Shown here piece by piece: positions 36,296 to 44,593 of a DNA stretch of 64,000 bases. The notes under the pieces are model-generated. The model did no database searches and was not told the DNA's origin. It saw nothing but the letters and a program-made list of their open reading frames with translations. The DNA is from Pararhizobium arenae. GTDB lineage: Bacteria > Pseudomonadota > Alphaproteobacteria > Rhizobiales > Rhizobiaceae. The DNA is taken from contig NZ_MOOY01000003.1 of assembly GCF_001931685.1 (NCBI RefSeq), forward strand, positions 528,466 to 592,465, written 5' to 3'. Made by a program: the position numbers and the translations under genes. Every line of letters begins with the position of its first letter. Position 1 is the first letter of the stretch.

Positions 36296-36897
36296 TGACG
36301 AAATTCAGGAATGCGACGATCGAGATTCTCAAGGACGAGACGCTCTCGAAAAACTGGTACCACCTGCGCAACATCACCTACAATTACACCGGCTCGAACG
36401 GCAAGACCAAGACCCTGAAGCGCGAAGCCTACGATCGCGGCAATGGCGCGACGATTCTGCTCTACGACCCGAAGCGCGACAGCGTCGTCCTCGTCCGTCA
36501 GTTCCGCATGCCGGCACACGTCAACGGCCATTCCGGCTGGCTGCTCGAAACCCCGGCCGGCCTGCTCGACGGCGACAACCCTGCCGAAGCCATCGGCCGC
36601 GAGGTGGTCGAGGAAACCGGCTATATCGTCAAGGACGTCCGCCCGGTCTTCCAGTCCTTCATGTCCCCCGGTTCCGTCACCGAAATTCTCCATTTCTTCG
36701 CCGCCGTCATCGACGTGACCGAGCGCGCGGAGGAGGGCGGCGGTGCAGCCCACGAGGACGAGGATATCGAAGTCCTCGAAGTGCCGCTCACGGAAGCAAT
36801 GGCGATGATCGAAACCGGCGACATCTGCGACGGCAAGACGATTATGCTGCTGCAGTGGGCGATGCTGAACAAGGATAGTCTAAGCGCCAAAGGCTGA
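36295..36897 (+). CDS. Nudix hydrolase, NudK/ADP-ribose pyrophosphatase-like
   Basis: The 200-residue protein has a Nudix box ending in REVVEETGY, with the metal-binding glutamates intact, preceded by PAGLLDGD. The overall arrangement resembles NudK-type GDP-mannose or ADP-ribose pyrophosphatases. The ATG overlaps the oxidoreductase stop by one base, so the two are co-translated; whether they share a pathway is unknown. The start and length agree with the family. Confidence 0.85.
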   Translation: MTKFRNATIEILKDETLSKNWYHLRNITYNYTGSNGKTKTLKREAYDRGNGATILLYDPKRDSVVLVRQFRMPAHVNGHSGWLLETPAGLLDGDNPAEAIGREVVEETGYIVKDVRPVFQSFMSPGSVTEILHFFAAVIDVTERAEEGGGAAHEDEDIEVLEVPLTEAMAMIETGDICDGKTIMLLQWAMLNKDSLSAKG

Positions 36898-36946
36898 GAG
36901 AAATTTTCGTCGCTGCAAGCCATCTCACACAGCGAGCCCAATTCAG

Positions 36947-37399
36947 ATGAATGGCCATATCTCACGACTAGCCGATCTTGATCGCCGCAATCAACTGGCA
37001 TCGCTGGAGCCTGTGTCGGATGATACCATGCAGGCCATAGCAAAAAGCTATCCCGGAATTTCGGGCCAATATCTCGAATTCATTCGAAAGTTTGGGACGG
37101 GCTCCACGACACTCGGATTTTATATCTACGAGCCGGAACCTGCGCGTTCGGTTGAAAAGCACATATCATTTCAGCTTTATCAGTCTGAGGCCTATAGCAA
37201 TCTGTTTGGCCAGAGGCCGCCCGGCGACATCATTCCGGACGACGCAATTATGATTGCTGATTCCGGCGCAACATGGCGATATTGCCTCTGTCCTTCCCGG
37301 GGCGACGCGGTTTTTTGTCTCGATATGAGCGGCCCTCGTTTTGAAGTAGAAGCCGAAGACTTCTTTTCCTTCGTGGAAGGCATTCTAGAGTCCGATTGA
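36947..37399 (+). CDS. SMI1/KNR4-family protein
   Basis: The 150-residue protein shows the SMI1/KNR4 pattern: an early PGISGQYLEFIRKFGTG segment, a central PGDIIPDDAIMIADSGA stretch and a C-terminal FFSFVEGIL helix. In bacteria this superfamily includes many immunity proteins against polymorphic toxins, but it is also found alone. No toxin gene adjoins it. A small AT-richer codon bias compared with its neighbours hints at separate origin. Function unknown. Confidence 0.65.
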   Translation: MNGHISRLADLDRRNQLASLEPVSDDTMQAIAKSYPGISGQYLEFIRKFGTGSTTLGFYIYEPEPARSVEKHISFQLYQSEAYSNLFGQRPPGDIIPDDAIMIADSGATWRYCLCPSRGDAVFCLDMSGPRFEVEAEDFFSFVEGILESD

Positions 37400-37436
37400 G
37401 ATTTCAGGAAGTTGGCAATGCTCAATTTCCGCAAAC

Positions 37437-37910
37437 TCAAGCCCGTTTCCCGTTACGCTTTCGAGCACTGAGGATACCGCCTTTTTTGCCGCAGTAGGTC
37501 CAGTTGCGTCTTGCACCGGTATCGACATGGACGATGCCGTTGCAATAACGCCCGACGCCACCGATACCGGGAGCTGACAGGGCCGCCGCAATGATGGACC
37601 GCTCGGAAACGCCGGGCACGCGGATGTCGGCCGCCTGGCAACTGCGGTGGAGTGAACCGCGCCGGCTGGCGCGTGGCCTGTGGCCGGATGTCACCATGGG
37701 CCGCTTTCCCGTCTGCGCGGCGATATGAGAAAGAATCGCCTCGAGTTTCGGGGAGAAACAGCCGGTTCTGACGGAAACTGTCTGAACAGCGTAACCAAGC
37801 GTCACATCGTGATCCGGAAGTTTACGCCTCTTTTCGTCCTTTGCTTCGGCAACGGTGAAGAAAGAGGCAGTCATCAAGCAGGCGAGGGCTATCGAAAAAA
37901 CGCAACGCAT
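37437..37910 (-). CDS. secreted M15-type peptidase (DUF882/YcbK-like)
   Basis: The 157-residue product has a signal peptide (about 1-23, ending VAEAKD). Its zinc-peptidase motif has SLH, then AADIR six residues later, and a later HVDTG. These give the His, Asp and His ligands of the M15/DUF882 family, which acts on murein peptides in the periplasm. The start at 37910 is preceded by AAAGGG and gives the signal peptide directly. The C-terminus is basic. No partner gene adjoins it. Confidence 0.75.
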   Translation of the reverse strand: MRCVFSIALACLMTASFFTVAEAKDEKRRKLPDHDVTLGYAVQTVSVRTGCFSPKLEAILSHIAAQTGKRPMVTSGHRPRASRRGSLHRSCQAADIRVPGVSERSIIAAALSAPGIGGVGRYCNGIVHVDTGARRNWTYCGKKGGILSARKRNGKRA

Positions 37911-38377
37911 CGCTATACCCTTTAAAGACGCGCAACGGCCCAACGTGTCGGCATGCCAAAGCATGCGAACATCGCCTGTCGCCATCGTCGCGTGGTGAGC
38001 GGATCGGCAGGAAAAGCCCGTAAGGGGCGACTGCCGGATTATGTGTGCGTGGGTAATTCCATCCGAAATGCAGCGATTTTGTGAAACTTCATGCTTGCAG
38101 CCCAAAGGAACTGGTCTGGAATCGCGTTAAGCCGCGCGAAGCATGGGAGAAATGTTGAGAAAATAATTTCACGGACGATCCAGGTTCTGGAACGGCGAGC
38201 CGCTTCGTTTGCCGGTGTGGATGGCTGAAATCCCGAGAATATGGGTTGGTCTGTCAGCCTCATACCCGCAATCGGCAAATGTCAGCCTGTTTGCGAGCGG
38301 CAAGGTTTTGCCGCTCGCCGTCGCCGACAGAAGGCGCAAGCTCTGGCGGGGCGGGAGTTGCGCGGAAGCGAAAAGAT
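37911..38377. other. intergenic region between M15-like and omptin genes
   Basis: This 467-base stretch contains the promoter region of the M15-like gene near 37911-38100 and no frame that I believe. A perfect 11-base inverted repeat, GCGAGCGGCAA and TTGCCGCTCGC around GGTT, lies at 38293-38318, about 60 bases past the omptin stop. It has no U-tract but could terminate or stabilise the omptin message. Several short frames here are poor in coding character. Confidence 0.5.
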
Positions 38378-39313
38378 TCAGAAAGTACCTTTCAGTCCGA
38401 ATTTCACGGCCATTGTCTCGAAAGAGGCGCCGGCTGCATTCTTGTAGTTTGTGATTGCACCGGTATCGGTGTCCATCTGGCGCATGTCGCCACGCCTGTG
38501 GAAGACCTTTTCGTAGGAACCGCCGATGTAAAACGACGCCGTTTCGGTCACCTTGTAGGCAGCCTCCACATTCAGCATCACGACCGGCGCGGGATCCATA
38601 TCGTCATGCGTCTGCGATTGGGTCAGCCAGTGATTGTCGATATCCTGAATACCGAAGGTGAAGCCACCTTTCGCCCCCCCGGAAAGCGTGAAGCGATCCA
38701 TTTGTGTGGAGCCGTCGAGGCCGACAAAAGCGACCGGTATCTTCTGGCGGTAACTGATACCCAGTCCATCCGGCAGCACGCCGATATCGTCGCGTGTCGC
38801 CTGATCGCTGTAGATATAGGTGCCGCCGTAAGAGTTCCATTTCACGTCGGAGTATTTGAAGCCGGCATTGATGCCGAGGCTGTTGCTGTCATCCGAATAG
38901 ACTTGACGGGCAATCTCGATGGAGCCGGCGAAGTAATGCGCGAGCCGGGTATCGGGGCTTATCGAGCGATCGCTCCAGCCATCCATGCTCTGGTCGATGT
39001 AGAAACCGGGCACCCAATCGTAATCGACCATATGGCCATCGCCATTGGTGCCGATATCGACCGTCGCCTTCAACGACCATTCCGGCGTCAGTAACGCCGC
39101 CGCCGTCGCGCTGTAGAGCACGACGCCCTTGCTTTCCCATTCGAGCAGACTGGCCTTGTCGGCACCCAGGTATACATGCTCGGTCGCATTGATGTTCATC
39201 AACCCGACGGAGCCGCCGAAGGTGAAGCGGCCATCGTCGAAGCTGGCCTCATCGGCCAGTGAGATGCTGGTCGAGGCAAGAAGACAGGCAAAGGAGAGAA
39301 GAGAAATACGCAT
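38378..39313 (-). CDS. omptin-family outer-membrane protease
   Basis: Omptins are ten-stranded outer-membrane barrels with an extracellular aspartate/His protease site. The 311-residue protein has a signal peptide (about 1-20, ending SLADE). It contains GHMVDYDW, matching the paired catalytic aspartates of OmpT (MVDQDW), and DIDNHW, matching the Asp/His pair (NDEH). The segment PDTRLAHYF and the terminal GLKGTF also fit. The catalytic set looks complete. The start at 39313 puts the signal peptide at the N-terminus; the 73 upstream codons are not credible. Confidence 0.82.
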   Translation of the reverse strand: MRISLLSFACLLASTSISLADEASFDDGRFTFGGSVGLMNINATEHVYLGADKASLLEWESKGVVLYSATAAALLTPEWSLKATVDIGTNGDGHMVDYDWVPGFYIDQSMDGWSDRSISPDTRLAHYFAGSIEIARQVYSDDSNSLGINAGFKYSDVKWNSYGGTYIYSDQATRDDIGVLPDGLGISYRQKIPVAFVGLDGSTQMDRFTLSGGAKGGFTFGIQDIDNHWLTQSQTHDDMDPAPVVMLNVEAAYKVTETASFYIGGSYEKVFHRRGDMRQMDTDTGAITNYKNAAGASFETMAVKFGLKGTF

Positions 39314-39619
39314 TAGCAATCCGCCGCATGGAAATGAGAGTGCGGCGATTGGTACGGCTTGACCTTTATTCGGCAAGAGAGCGGGACAGATACGCCCTAA
39401 AATGAACAGAATAGGGCTGAAGCACTGCCCGTTCAGCCGTGCAAGATGCGGAAAAGCCACGACGAGGTGGACCAAATATACATCCTGCCGTCCTGGTCGA
39501 TAGCTGTCTGCAACCTTCGCAATAGTTGGCACAGGAATCAGTTGGTTTCAGCGCGGCCTTCGCACCGCCGTCGCATTCGCACAGGGATGTTTGCGGCGAG
39601 GGCAGCCGGGGAACATCAC
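39314..39619 (-). other. intergenic region upstream of the omptin gene
   Basis: About 300 bases separate the omptin start from the end of the broken dinB-like gene. Both neighbours are on the minus strand. Short frames on either strand show no domain, no good ribosome-binding site and no codon bias. The region presumably carries the omptin promoter, but I could not assign boxes. Confidence 0.35.
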
Positions 39620-40135
39620 CTAGCCAGCATGCTTGCGTCCCTCGGGCGTCCGCTGGAAAAAGGCGAGATCGAGGGACAGGCTTGGGCGACCAAGCGCCGT
39701 CAGGATCATATGGCACTGCCCGCGATGGTGGGTCTGGTGGTTGAAGAGGTGAGCCATCGCCGGTGAAAGTTTCTGCGATACAGGTGTCGGATTGCTGACG
39801 GGCGTGTAGGTTATGGTGCCCTGCAAGTCCTCTTCCGATAGGCTCTCCACCCAGGCAATGATCCGTTCGTCCTCGGCACGCCGGGCTTCGGCAAGCGGGG
39901 CAAGGTCTCCATGCAATACGGCGTCAAGCCGGTTTGGTGCATCGCCCGTGCCTGTAAAGCGCCGCATCCAGATCCGATCGGTCGCGAGCAGATGGTTGAG
40001 CGTGCCGCAAAGCGAGCCGAAGAACGCGCCCTTGTCCTCGCGAAACGCGCTGTCGCCCAGAGCGGACGCCGCCTCCTAGACAAGCCGGTTTGCCCATTTG
40101 TTGTAATCCGCCATCATCCGGTAGTGGTCGCGCAT
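39620..40135 (-). pseudogene. DinB-family protein gene interrupted by an in-frame amber codon
   Basis: Read from the ATG at 40135 (GGGAG eight bases upstream), the frame gives MRDHYRMMADYNKWANRLV. It then meets TAG at 40076-40078 and continues in the same frame to the stop at 39620. The 171-codon whole has the DinB/YfiT layout, with a metal-ligand His in LNHLL and a HQTHH pair near residue 130. A Tyr codon is likely at the stop position (TAT/TAC to TAG). The remainder has no frameshift, so the lesion is recent, a sequence error, or read through. Confidence 0.75.
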
Positions 40136-40344
40136 TCGGCTTTCTCCCTGGTTTTCCGGGATCATAGTCGAAGATCGCATCGTTTGGGCTGATGTCACCG
40201 ATGAAATTTGCTGATTATGGTTCTGCGATATGCCTGCGCGGCCGAAATCCGGCAGCCCCCCTTGTTTTGCGGCGCATTGGCGGCTATTGACGCGCCAAAT
40301 CCACGGAAAACACCCACTCCACGGAAACAAAGGGAAGATAAAAA

Positions 40345-40767
40345 ATGGCGATTGAACGCACCTTTTCGATGATCAAGCCGGACGCCACCAAGCGCAACCT
40401 GACCGGCGCGATCACCAAGATGATCGAAGACGCCGGCCTGCGCGTCGTCGCCTCCAAGCGCGTCTGGATGAGCAAGCGCGAAGCCGAAGGCTTTTACGCC
40501 GTTCACAAGGAACGCCCGTTCTTCGGCGAACTCGTTGACGGCATGACCTCCGGCCCGACCATCGTTCAGGTTCTCGAAGGCGAAAACGCCATCCTCAAGA
40601 ACCGCGAAATCATGGGCGCGACCAACCCGGCAAACGCCGAGGAAGGCACCATCCGCAAGACCCATGCCCTTTCGATCGGCGAAAACTCGGTTCACGGTTC
40701 GGATGCTCCGGAAACCGCTGCCCAGGAAATCAAGTACTGGTTCTCCGACACCGAAATCGTCGGCTGA
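40345..40767 (+). CDS. ndk: nucleoside diphosphate kinase
   Basis: Ndk balances nucleoside triphosphate pools through a phospho-His intermediate. The 140-residue protein has [11 protein letters not shown] at its N-terminus and the active-site segment [12 protein letters not shown] with the catalytic His. The length is standard. AGGGAAG precedes the ATG, codon bias is strong, and a terminator follows, consistent with a monocistronic, well-expressed gene. Confidence 0.97.
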   Translation: MAIERTFSMIKPDATKRNLTGAITKMIEDAGLRVVASKRVWMSKREAEGFYAVHKERPFFGELVDGMTSGPTIVQVLEGENAILKNREIMGATNPANAEEGTIRKTHALSIGENSVHGSDAPETAAQEIKYWFSDTEIVG

Positions 40768-40816
40768 TTCAATTCCTCAAGGCTCTGGCCTGAAGTTGTT
40801 TAAAGCATAAAGTTTT

Positions 40817-40847
40817 AAAGCCGGGGCGTCAGCGCTCCGGCTTTTTT
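40817..40847. terminator. intrinsic terminator of ndk
   Basis: AAAGCCGG and GCG pair with CGC and CCGGCTTT around a short TCAG-type loop, and a run of six T follows on the plus strand. The hairpin begins about 50 bases after the ndk stop and ends at the stop of the convergent gene, which it may also serve. Confidence 0.85.
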
Positions 40848-42267
40848 ATTTCGGCGTGTCGAATTTGTAGATCTGCTGTCCTGCAAGAAGCACGGCTTCG
40901 CTGGGATGCCAGAGGTAAGATGCACATTTGCGATCGAGCCGGGCGGCGAAATCATTGGCCAGCGCCACTCTCGGCTCGCCTGCCGGTGCGGACGCAATGA
41001 ACTCCGTGAGCTTCTTTTCATCGCCCTTTCCAAACAGAAGTTCGGCGGAAATGCCAAGCATGGCGGGGTCGGCCGTCGGCTCGGGCGATGGCGCGTCACC
41101 CCTGATCATCTGCGCCGCGCTGCTCCAGTTCGCCCATTCTCCGGCCATCTTGGCGGAAAGCTCCACCGGTACGGGCGGTGGATCGTCGGCCTTGGCCTGC
41201 ACATAGGGCGTCAGCGTTTCAACGGCCATCAGCCGGTCGACGACATCCCGCACCGAAAATCCCTCGGATGTCCGCAGGTAGCGGCCAAGCGAGAAAGGGA
41301 TACTTTCAAACGTGGTCGCAACCATATCCGGCTGAGCGGTTGCTTTCAGCAGGGCGCGATAGGCAGAGAGCCAGACATCGTCAAATGTGCCCTTGCGGTT
41401 CAACTTGCCGGAAAGGATATCCTCACGCAGTTGCTTGGAAACGGCGGCGGTGGGCTCGATCATGCCTGTCTGGTTGAGGAAGGTCATGAGAAAGTCCCGT
41501 TCGGGCCCAAGCGCCGCGGTGATCATGACGTCGTGGACCATCTTGCGCTGTTCGGCATATTCCGGCTTGTCGTATGCGCCCCGTGGCAAGGCGGGATTGC
41601 CGACGAAAGCGGGCGCCCAACTGATGGCCGTCGAGAGGTCGTCAAGTCCTCCACGCTTTTCCTGCCGTTCCGCAAAGCTTTTCCAGGCTGTCACGTCGCT
41701 TTGGATAGCGGCAAAGGTCGCTGCCAGAAACCAGAGTTCGTGTCGTTCGGCGACCTCGACAATGCGGGCCTTCTTGTCATCGGGTAGGTCGATCGCGGCC
41801 ATCATTGCGGACTTGGCGGCCAGCGGCTGCCTCTCTTTCGGCAAGGCGGCCATTTCCGTCACCACGAGTTCGGCGCCGTCGTCGGACAAGAGCATGGCCC
41901 GCATGACGGAAATGCCGGTCGAGGACATCGCAAGCCCCAGCGTCTTGGCATCGAACTTCCGTTTGGCGGCAGCATAACCATGCTGGTGGATCGTCCATGT
42001 CGCCGCCAGCTGGTCGGATTCGATGGCGCCCGCGTCCTGAAGTGTTGTCAGAAGCGCCTCCGTCTCTCCGGCCGGCAGCTCGCCATAACGAATTTTCAGA
42101 AAAGCCGCTTGCGTGCCATAGCGCCGGGCGGCCAGCCGGGGAACGTCTGCACGCCCGTCGATCACGATATCGGCCAGCGTCTCGATCGCATCCGCACAGG
42201 CGCTCTGGGCGAGGGCAGGGGCGGAGTGCGTGACTGCAAGGGTCAAGGCAAGAACAAAGCGCATCAT
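40846..42267 (-). CDS. conserved periplasmic alpha-helical protein of unknown function
   Basis: The 473-residue product has a clear signal peptide (about 1-20, ending ALAQSA). Then comes a long, mainly helical mature region with repeated Ala/Leu-rich segments reminiscent of a solenoid. Two Cys (near the mature N-terminus and in DRKCASY near the C-terminus) could form a disulfide. I recognise no catalytic motif or named domain. It is the downstream neighbour of the lipoprotein gene, 78 bases apart, and may be in the same transcript. Confidence 0.7.
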   Translation of the reverse strand: MMRFVLALTLAVTHSAPALAQSACADAIETLADIVIDGRADVPRLAARRYGTQAAFLKIRYGELPAGETEALLTTLQDAGAIESDQLAATWTIHQHGYAAAKRKFDAKTLGLAMSSTGISVMRAMLLSDDGAELVVTEMAALPKERQPLAAKSAMMAAIDLPDDKKARIVEVAERHELWFLAATFAAIQSDVTAWKSFAERQEKRGGLDDLSTAISWAPAFVGNPALPRGAYDKPEYAEQRKMVHDVMITAALGPERDFLMTFLNQTGMIEPTAAVSKQLREDILSGKLNRKGTFDDVWLSAYRALLKATAQPDMVATTFESIPFSLGRYLRTSEGFSVRDVVDRLMAVETLTPYVQAKADDPPPVPVELSAKMAGEWANWSSAAQMIRGDAPSPEPTADPAMLGISAELLFGKGDEKKLTEFIASAPAGEPRVALANDFAARLDRKCASYLWHPSEAVLLAGQQIYKFDTPK

Positions 42268-42345
42268 GATCGTCGCTCGCAGCAGCTGTTGGGATGCTGT
42301 GCGTCAAGATACCCCCGCGACAATCGTCGGGCAATGCGTTGTCGG

Positions 42346-43044
42346 TCAGGAGTTGCAGGAGGGGGGCTTTATGCGGACCAGCGTCTTGCCGTCCTTGAAC
42401 ATCTCGGGGTTCTTGTCGTAGGCCGGGCCGATGACCAGCGGCTTGGCCGGCAGCACATCCTGATCCAGTTTGGAGGTGACTGTTGTCTTTATCGTCTGCA
42501 ACAGGTCGCCATCCGGCCTCTTAAGCTCGATTGTCACCGAATAGGGCTTTTCCTTGCGCACGCAGGTCACGTCCGGGCTTTCCAGCACGATCTTCGTCTG
42601 CTTTGCAAAAACCTTGCGCTCCATCGTCAGCGGCTCGCCGCCAGCCGGGTTCTCGAAGCTCGCCACGACGATGCTGCCCTCTGGCACGGGCTCCTTCTTG
42701 TCGAGCGTCACCATGTATGTCGCATAGGCCAGCCGGTAGTTGAACACGAAGATCTTTCCCGTGAGCTGCAACGGCTCATTCCCGGTTTCCCGTTGGCAGG
42801 CAGGCAGGGCAAGGAGTGCAAGCAATATTGTCGCGAAGAGGCTCAAATGTATTCGGTTGCCGGGAGGCGACGCGTATCTTGAGCCTGGAGCAATACCCCC
42901 CTCTGTCGGCTGTGCCGACATCTCCCCCTCAAGGGGGGAGATCGGGTGCGAGAGGCTAACCCCAGCCAATCTCCCCCCTTGAGGGGGAGATGCCCGACAG
43001 GGCAGAGGGGGGTGCAGCTTGCTGAGAAGCAACATTCCTTTCAT
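42346..43044 (-). CDS. putative lipoprotein with a RIME repeat inside its N-terminal coding sequence
   Basis: The ATG at 43044 has GAAGGAGG seven bases upstream and overlaps the stop of the CGNR gene as ATGA, so it is almost certainly used. It gives 232 residues. The frame runs uninterrupted through the RIME repeat (42894-43014). Only after it comes a hydrophobic lipoprotein signal ending in LALPAC, with the Cys at about residue 83. The mature part is a small soluble domain of unknown function, with Cys in the PSCNS tail. Internal starts (ATG 42921, TTG 42846) could restore a normal signal peptide. Confidence 0.65.
   Translation of the reverse strand: MKGMLLLSKLHPPLPCRASPPQGGRLAGVSLSHPISPLEGEMSAQPTEGGIAPGSRYASPPGNRIHLSLFATILLALLALPACQRETGNEPLQLTGKIFVFNYRLAYATYMVTLDKKEPVPEGSIVVASFENPAGGEPLTMERKVFAKQTKIVLESPDVTCVRKEKPYSVTIELKRPDGDLLQTIKTTVTSKLDQDVLPAKPLVIGPAYDKNPEMFKDGKTLVRIKPPSCNS
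42894..43014. repeat. RIME-type rhizobial palindromic repeat, copy B (long form)
   Basis: This 121-base copy begins with a C-run and CTCTGTCGGC and ends with GATGCCCGACAGGGCAGAGGGGGG. It contains two internal palindromes: TCTCCCCC..GGGGGGAGA in the first half and CTCCCCCC..GGGGGAG in the second. Copy A at 33077-33175 lacks the first. The outer ends are complementary. Unlike copy A it lies within an open reading frame. Confidence 0.85.
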
Positions 43045-43601
43045 GGCCCTGCCTCCTTCTGTTTCCGGTAATGCCGGCTGGCCTTCACACGGTTGCCGCA
43101 GATCGCCATGTCGCACCAGCTGCGGCTGCGGTTGCGACTGCGATCAATGAATAGCCACTGGCAATTGGGGCAGACCTTCAGCCGCCCGTCATGCGTTTCC
43201 GATACCAGCCGCAAGGCCGAATGCGCCGCAGCCGCCTCGAGGGCGATAAATCCGTTTGCCTGGCGCTGGCCACCGCGCAGGGCAGCGGCAATGGCATTGA
43301 GCAGATCGGCTAGCAGGATGTCCGATCCCTCGCCATCAGCCTGCGCGCGAAAATGTTGATCTGTGGTTTCCCGAAGCGCCAGCAAAAGGGGGCGCCGCTC
43401 CGGTGCCGTTGGCGTCAGCGTGCCGAAGGATTGCCTCTCGCCGCAAAGCCGGCTTGCCGCTTCGGCGAAGGTATCCATGGCAGCAGTGTCGGCAAACCGG
43501 TCGATGCGGCGTTGCTGATCGAAACGCAGCACGACGGAGTTTGCGACATCCAGCGCCAACGCGCCGCCGGAAAAGCGGTGAGGGGTCCAGGAAAAGGTCA
43601 T
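43041..43601 (-). CDS. CGNR zinc-finger/ABATE-domain protein, putative regulator
   Basis: The 186-residue protein has an N-terminal ABATE-type domain, starting with a region like GGALALDVANSV. It has a C-terminal zinc finger, CPNCQWLFIDRSRNRSRSWCDMAICGNR-type, with four Cys and the family CGNR signature. Such proteins are regarded as stress-related transcription regulators. It is divergent from the LivH-like permease, with a 67-base gap that probably contains its own operator, and it overlaps the downstream lipoprotein start. Confidence 0.82.
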   Translation of the reverse strand: MTFSWTPHRFSGGALALDVANSVVLRFDQQRRIDRFADTAAMDTFAEAASRLCGERQSFGTLTPTAPERRPLLLALRETTDQHFRAQADGEGSDILLADLLNAIAAALRGGQRQANGFIALEAAAAHSALRLVSETHDGRLKVCPNCQWLFIDRSRNRSRSWCDMAICGNRVKASRHYRKQKEAGP

Positions 43602-43668
43602 GGCAAAATTCTAACTGGTAAAAGCCATTTTACAAGTTATGATTTTCTGAACGACAACGGAAACCGCC

Positions 43669-44565
43669 ATGGCCTATTTCCTGCAGCAGCTTGCCAATGC
43701 CGTGCCGGTGGCAGCGCTTTATGCGCTGCTCGCCTTCGGTTACGCGATTGCCTTTGCCGTCACCCGGCGCGCGGATCTCACCTACGGCGCGCTTTTCGGT
43801 TTTTCCGGCCAGATCCTGCTGCTGTTTTCAGATTTCGCCTACAATCGCCTGTGGCTGGTCCTGCCGGCATCGCTGGCGATCGGGGCCGTGGCGGCGCTGC
43901 TCTATGCCACGGGCACCGGCATCTTTCTCGGCCGCACCGTCATGCGCCGCGTCGTTCTGTTCTCGCCGAATACGGTCGTGGTCGTCTCTCTGGGATTGGC
44001 GCTGGTGCTCATGGAGATATCGCGTCTTGCCGCCGATACGCGGGCGCTCTGGCTGCCCCCGTTTCTCAGCACGCCGCTGGTTCTCTGGAATGACGCTCGT
44101 TTCCCGGTCACGCTGACGCTGATCCAGGTCATCAACACCGCCACGCTGCTCAGTCTTGTCGGAGCGGGGCAGCTCGTCCTTTTACGGTCCGCCTGGGGCA
44201 GGCAATGGCGGGCCGTGGCGGATGATGGGCAGGCCGCCGCCCTTTGCGGCATCGATCCCGCCCGCATCTTCGTCATGGCCTATGGCGCATCCGCTTTGCT
44301 GGCCGCGATCGCCGGCGTGCTGGCAACCGCCTATTACGGCACGATGGATTTCGGGGCAGGTCTCGTTTTCGGGGTGAAAATCCTGTTCATCGCCGCGATC
44401 GGCGGTCAGGCGACCCCCATTCTCGCTGCCGCCGGTGGAGCCCTGATGGGATTGGCCGAAACCATGTGGAGCGGCTACGGGCCGATCCTCTGGCGCGATT
44501 TTGCGATCTTCGGTTTTCTGGTGCTGCTGCTGGTCCTGACGCGGCAGGAGAAGTTGCAGCCTTGA
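43669..44565 (+). CDS. LivH-like branched-chain amino-acid-type ABC permease, orphan
   Basis: The 298-residue membrane protein has eight or so hydrophobic segments. It has the LivH-type N-terminus (YALLAFGYAIAFAVTRRADLTYGALF) and the internal permease loop near RAVADDGQAAALCGIDPARIF, where EAA-like contacts with the ATPase occur. No ATP-binding, LivM-like or periplasmic binding-protein gene is nearby, so it is a lone subunit. It faces the CGNR regulator gene across 67 bases, which may control it. The substrate is unknown. Confidence 0.82.
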   Translation: MAYFLQQLANAVPVAALYALLAFGYAIAFAVTRRADLTYGALFGFSGQILLLFSDFAYNRLWLVLPASLAIGAVAALLYATGTGIFLGRTVMRRVVLFSPNTVVVVSLGLALVLMEISRLAADTRALWLPPFLSTPLVLWNDARFPVTLTLIQVINTATLLSLVGAGQLVLLRSAWGRQWRAVADDGQAAALCGIDPARIFVMAYGASALLAAIAGVLATAYYGTMDFGAGLVFGVKILFIAAIGGQATPILAAAGGALMGLAETMWSGYGPILWRDFAIFGFLVLLLVLTRQEKLQP

Positions 44566-44593
44566 TCCGTTTTTGCCGAAAGACAACCGAACT

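Noticed and set aside
37911..38378. Possible small genes between the M15-like and omptin genes
   Set aside because: The frames there have no ribosome-binding site, no signal or domain, and poor codon character; the hairpin at 38293 crosses some of them.
38560..38640. An apparent swap of the omptin catalytic Asp and His (a HDD stretch)
   Set aside because: A better alignment puts the conserved Asp-x-His at DIDNHW a few residues earlier, so the normal dyad is present.
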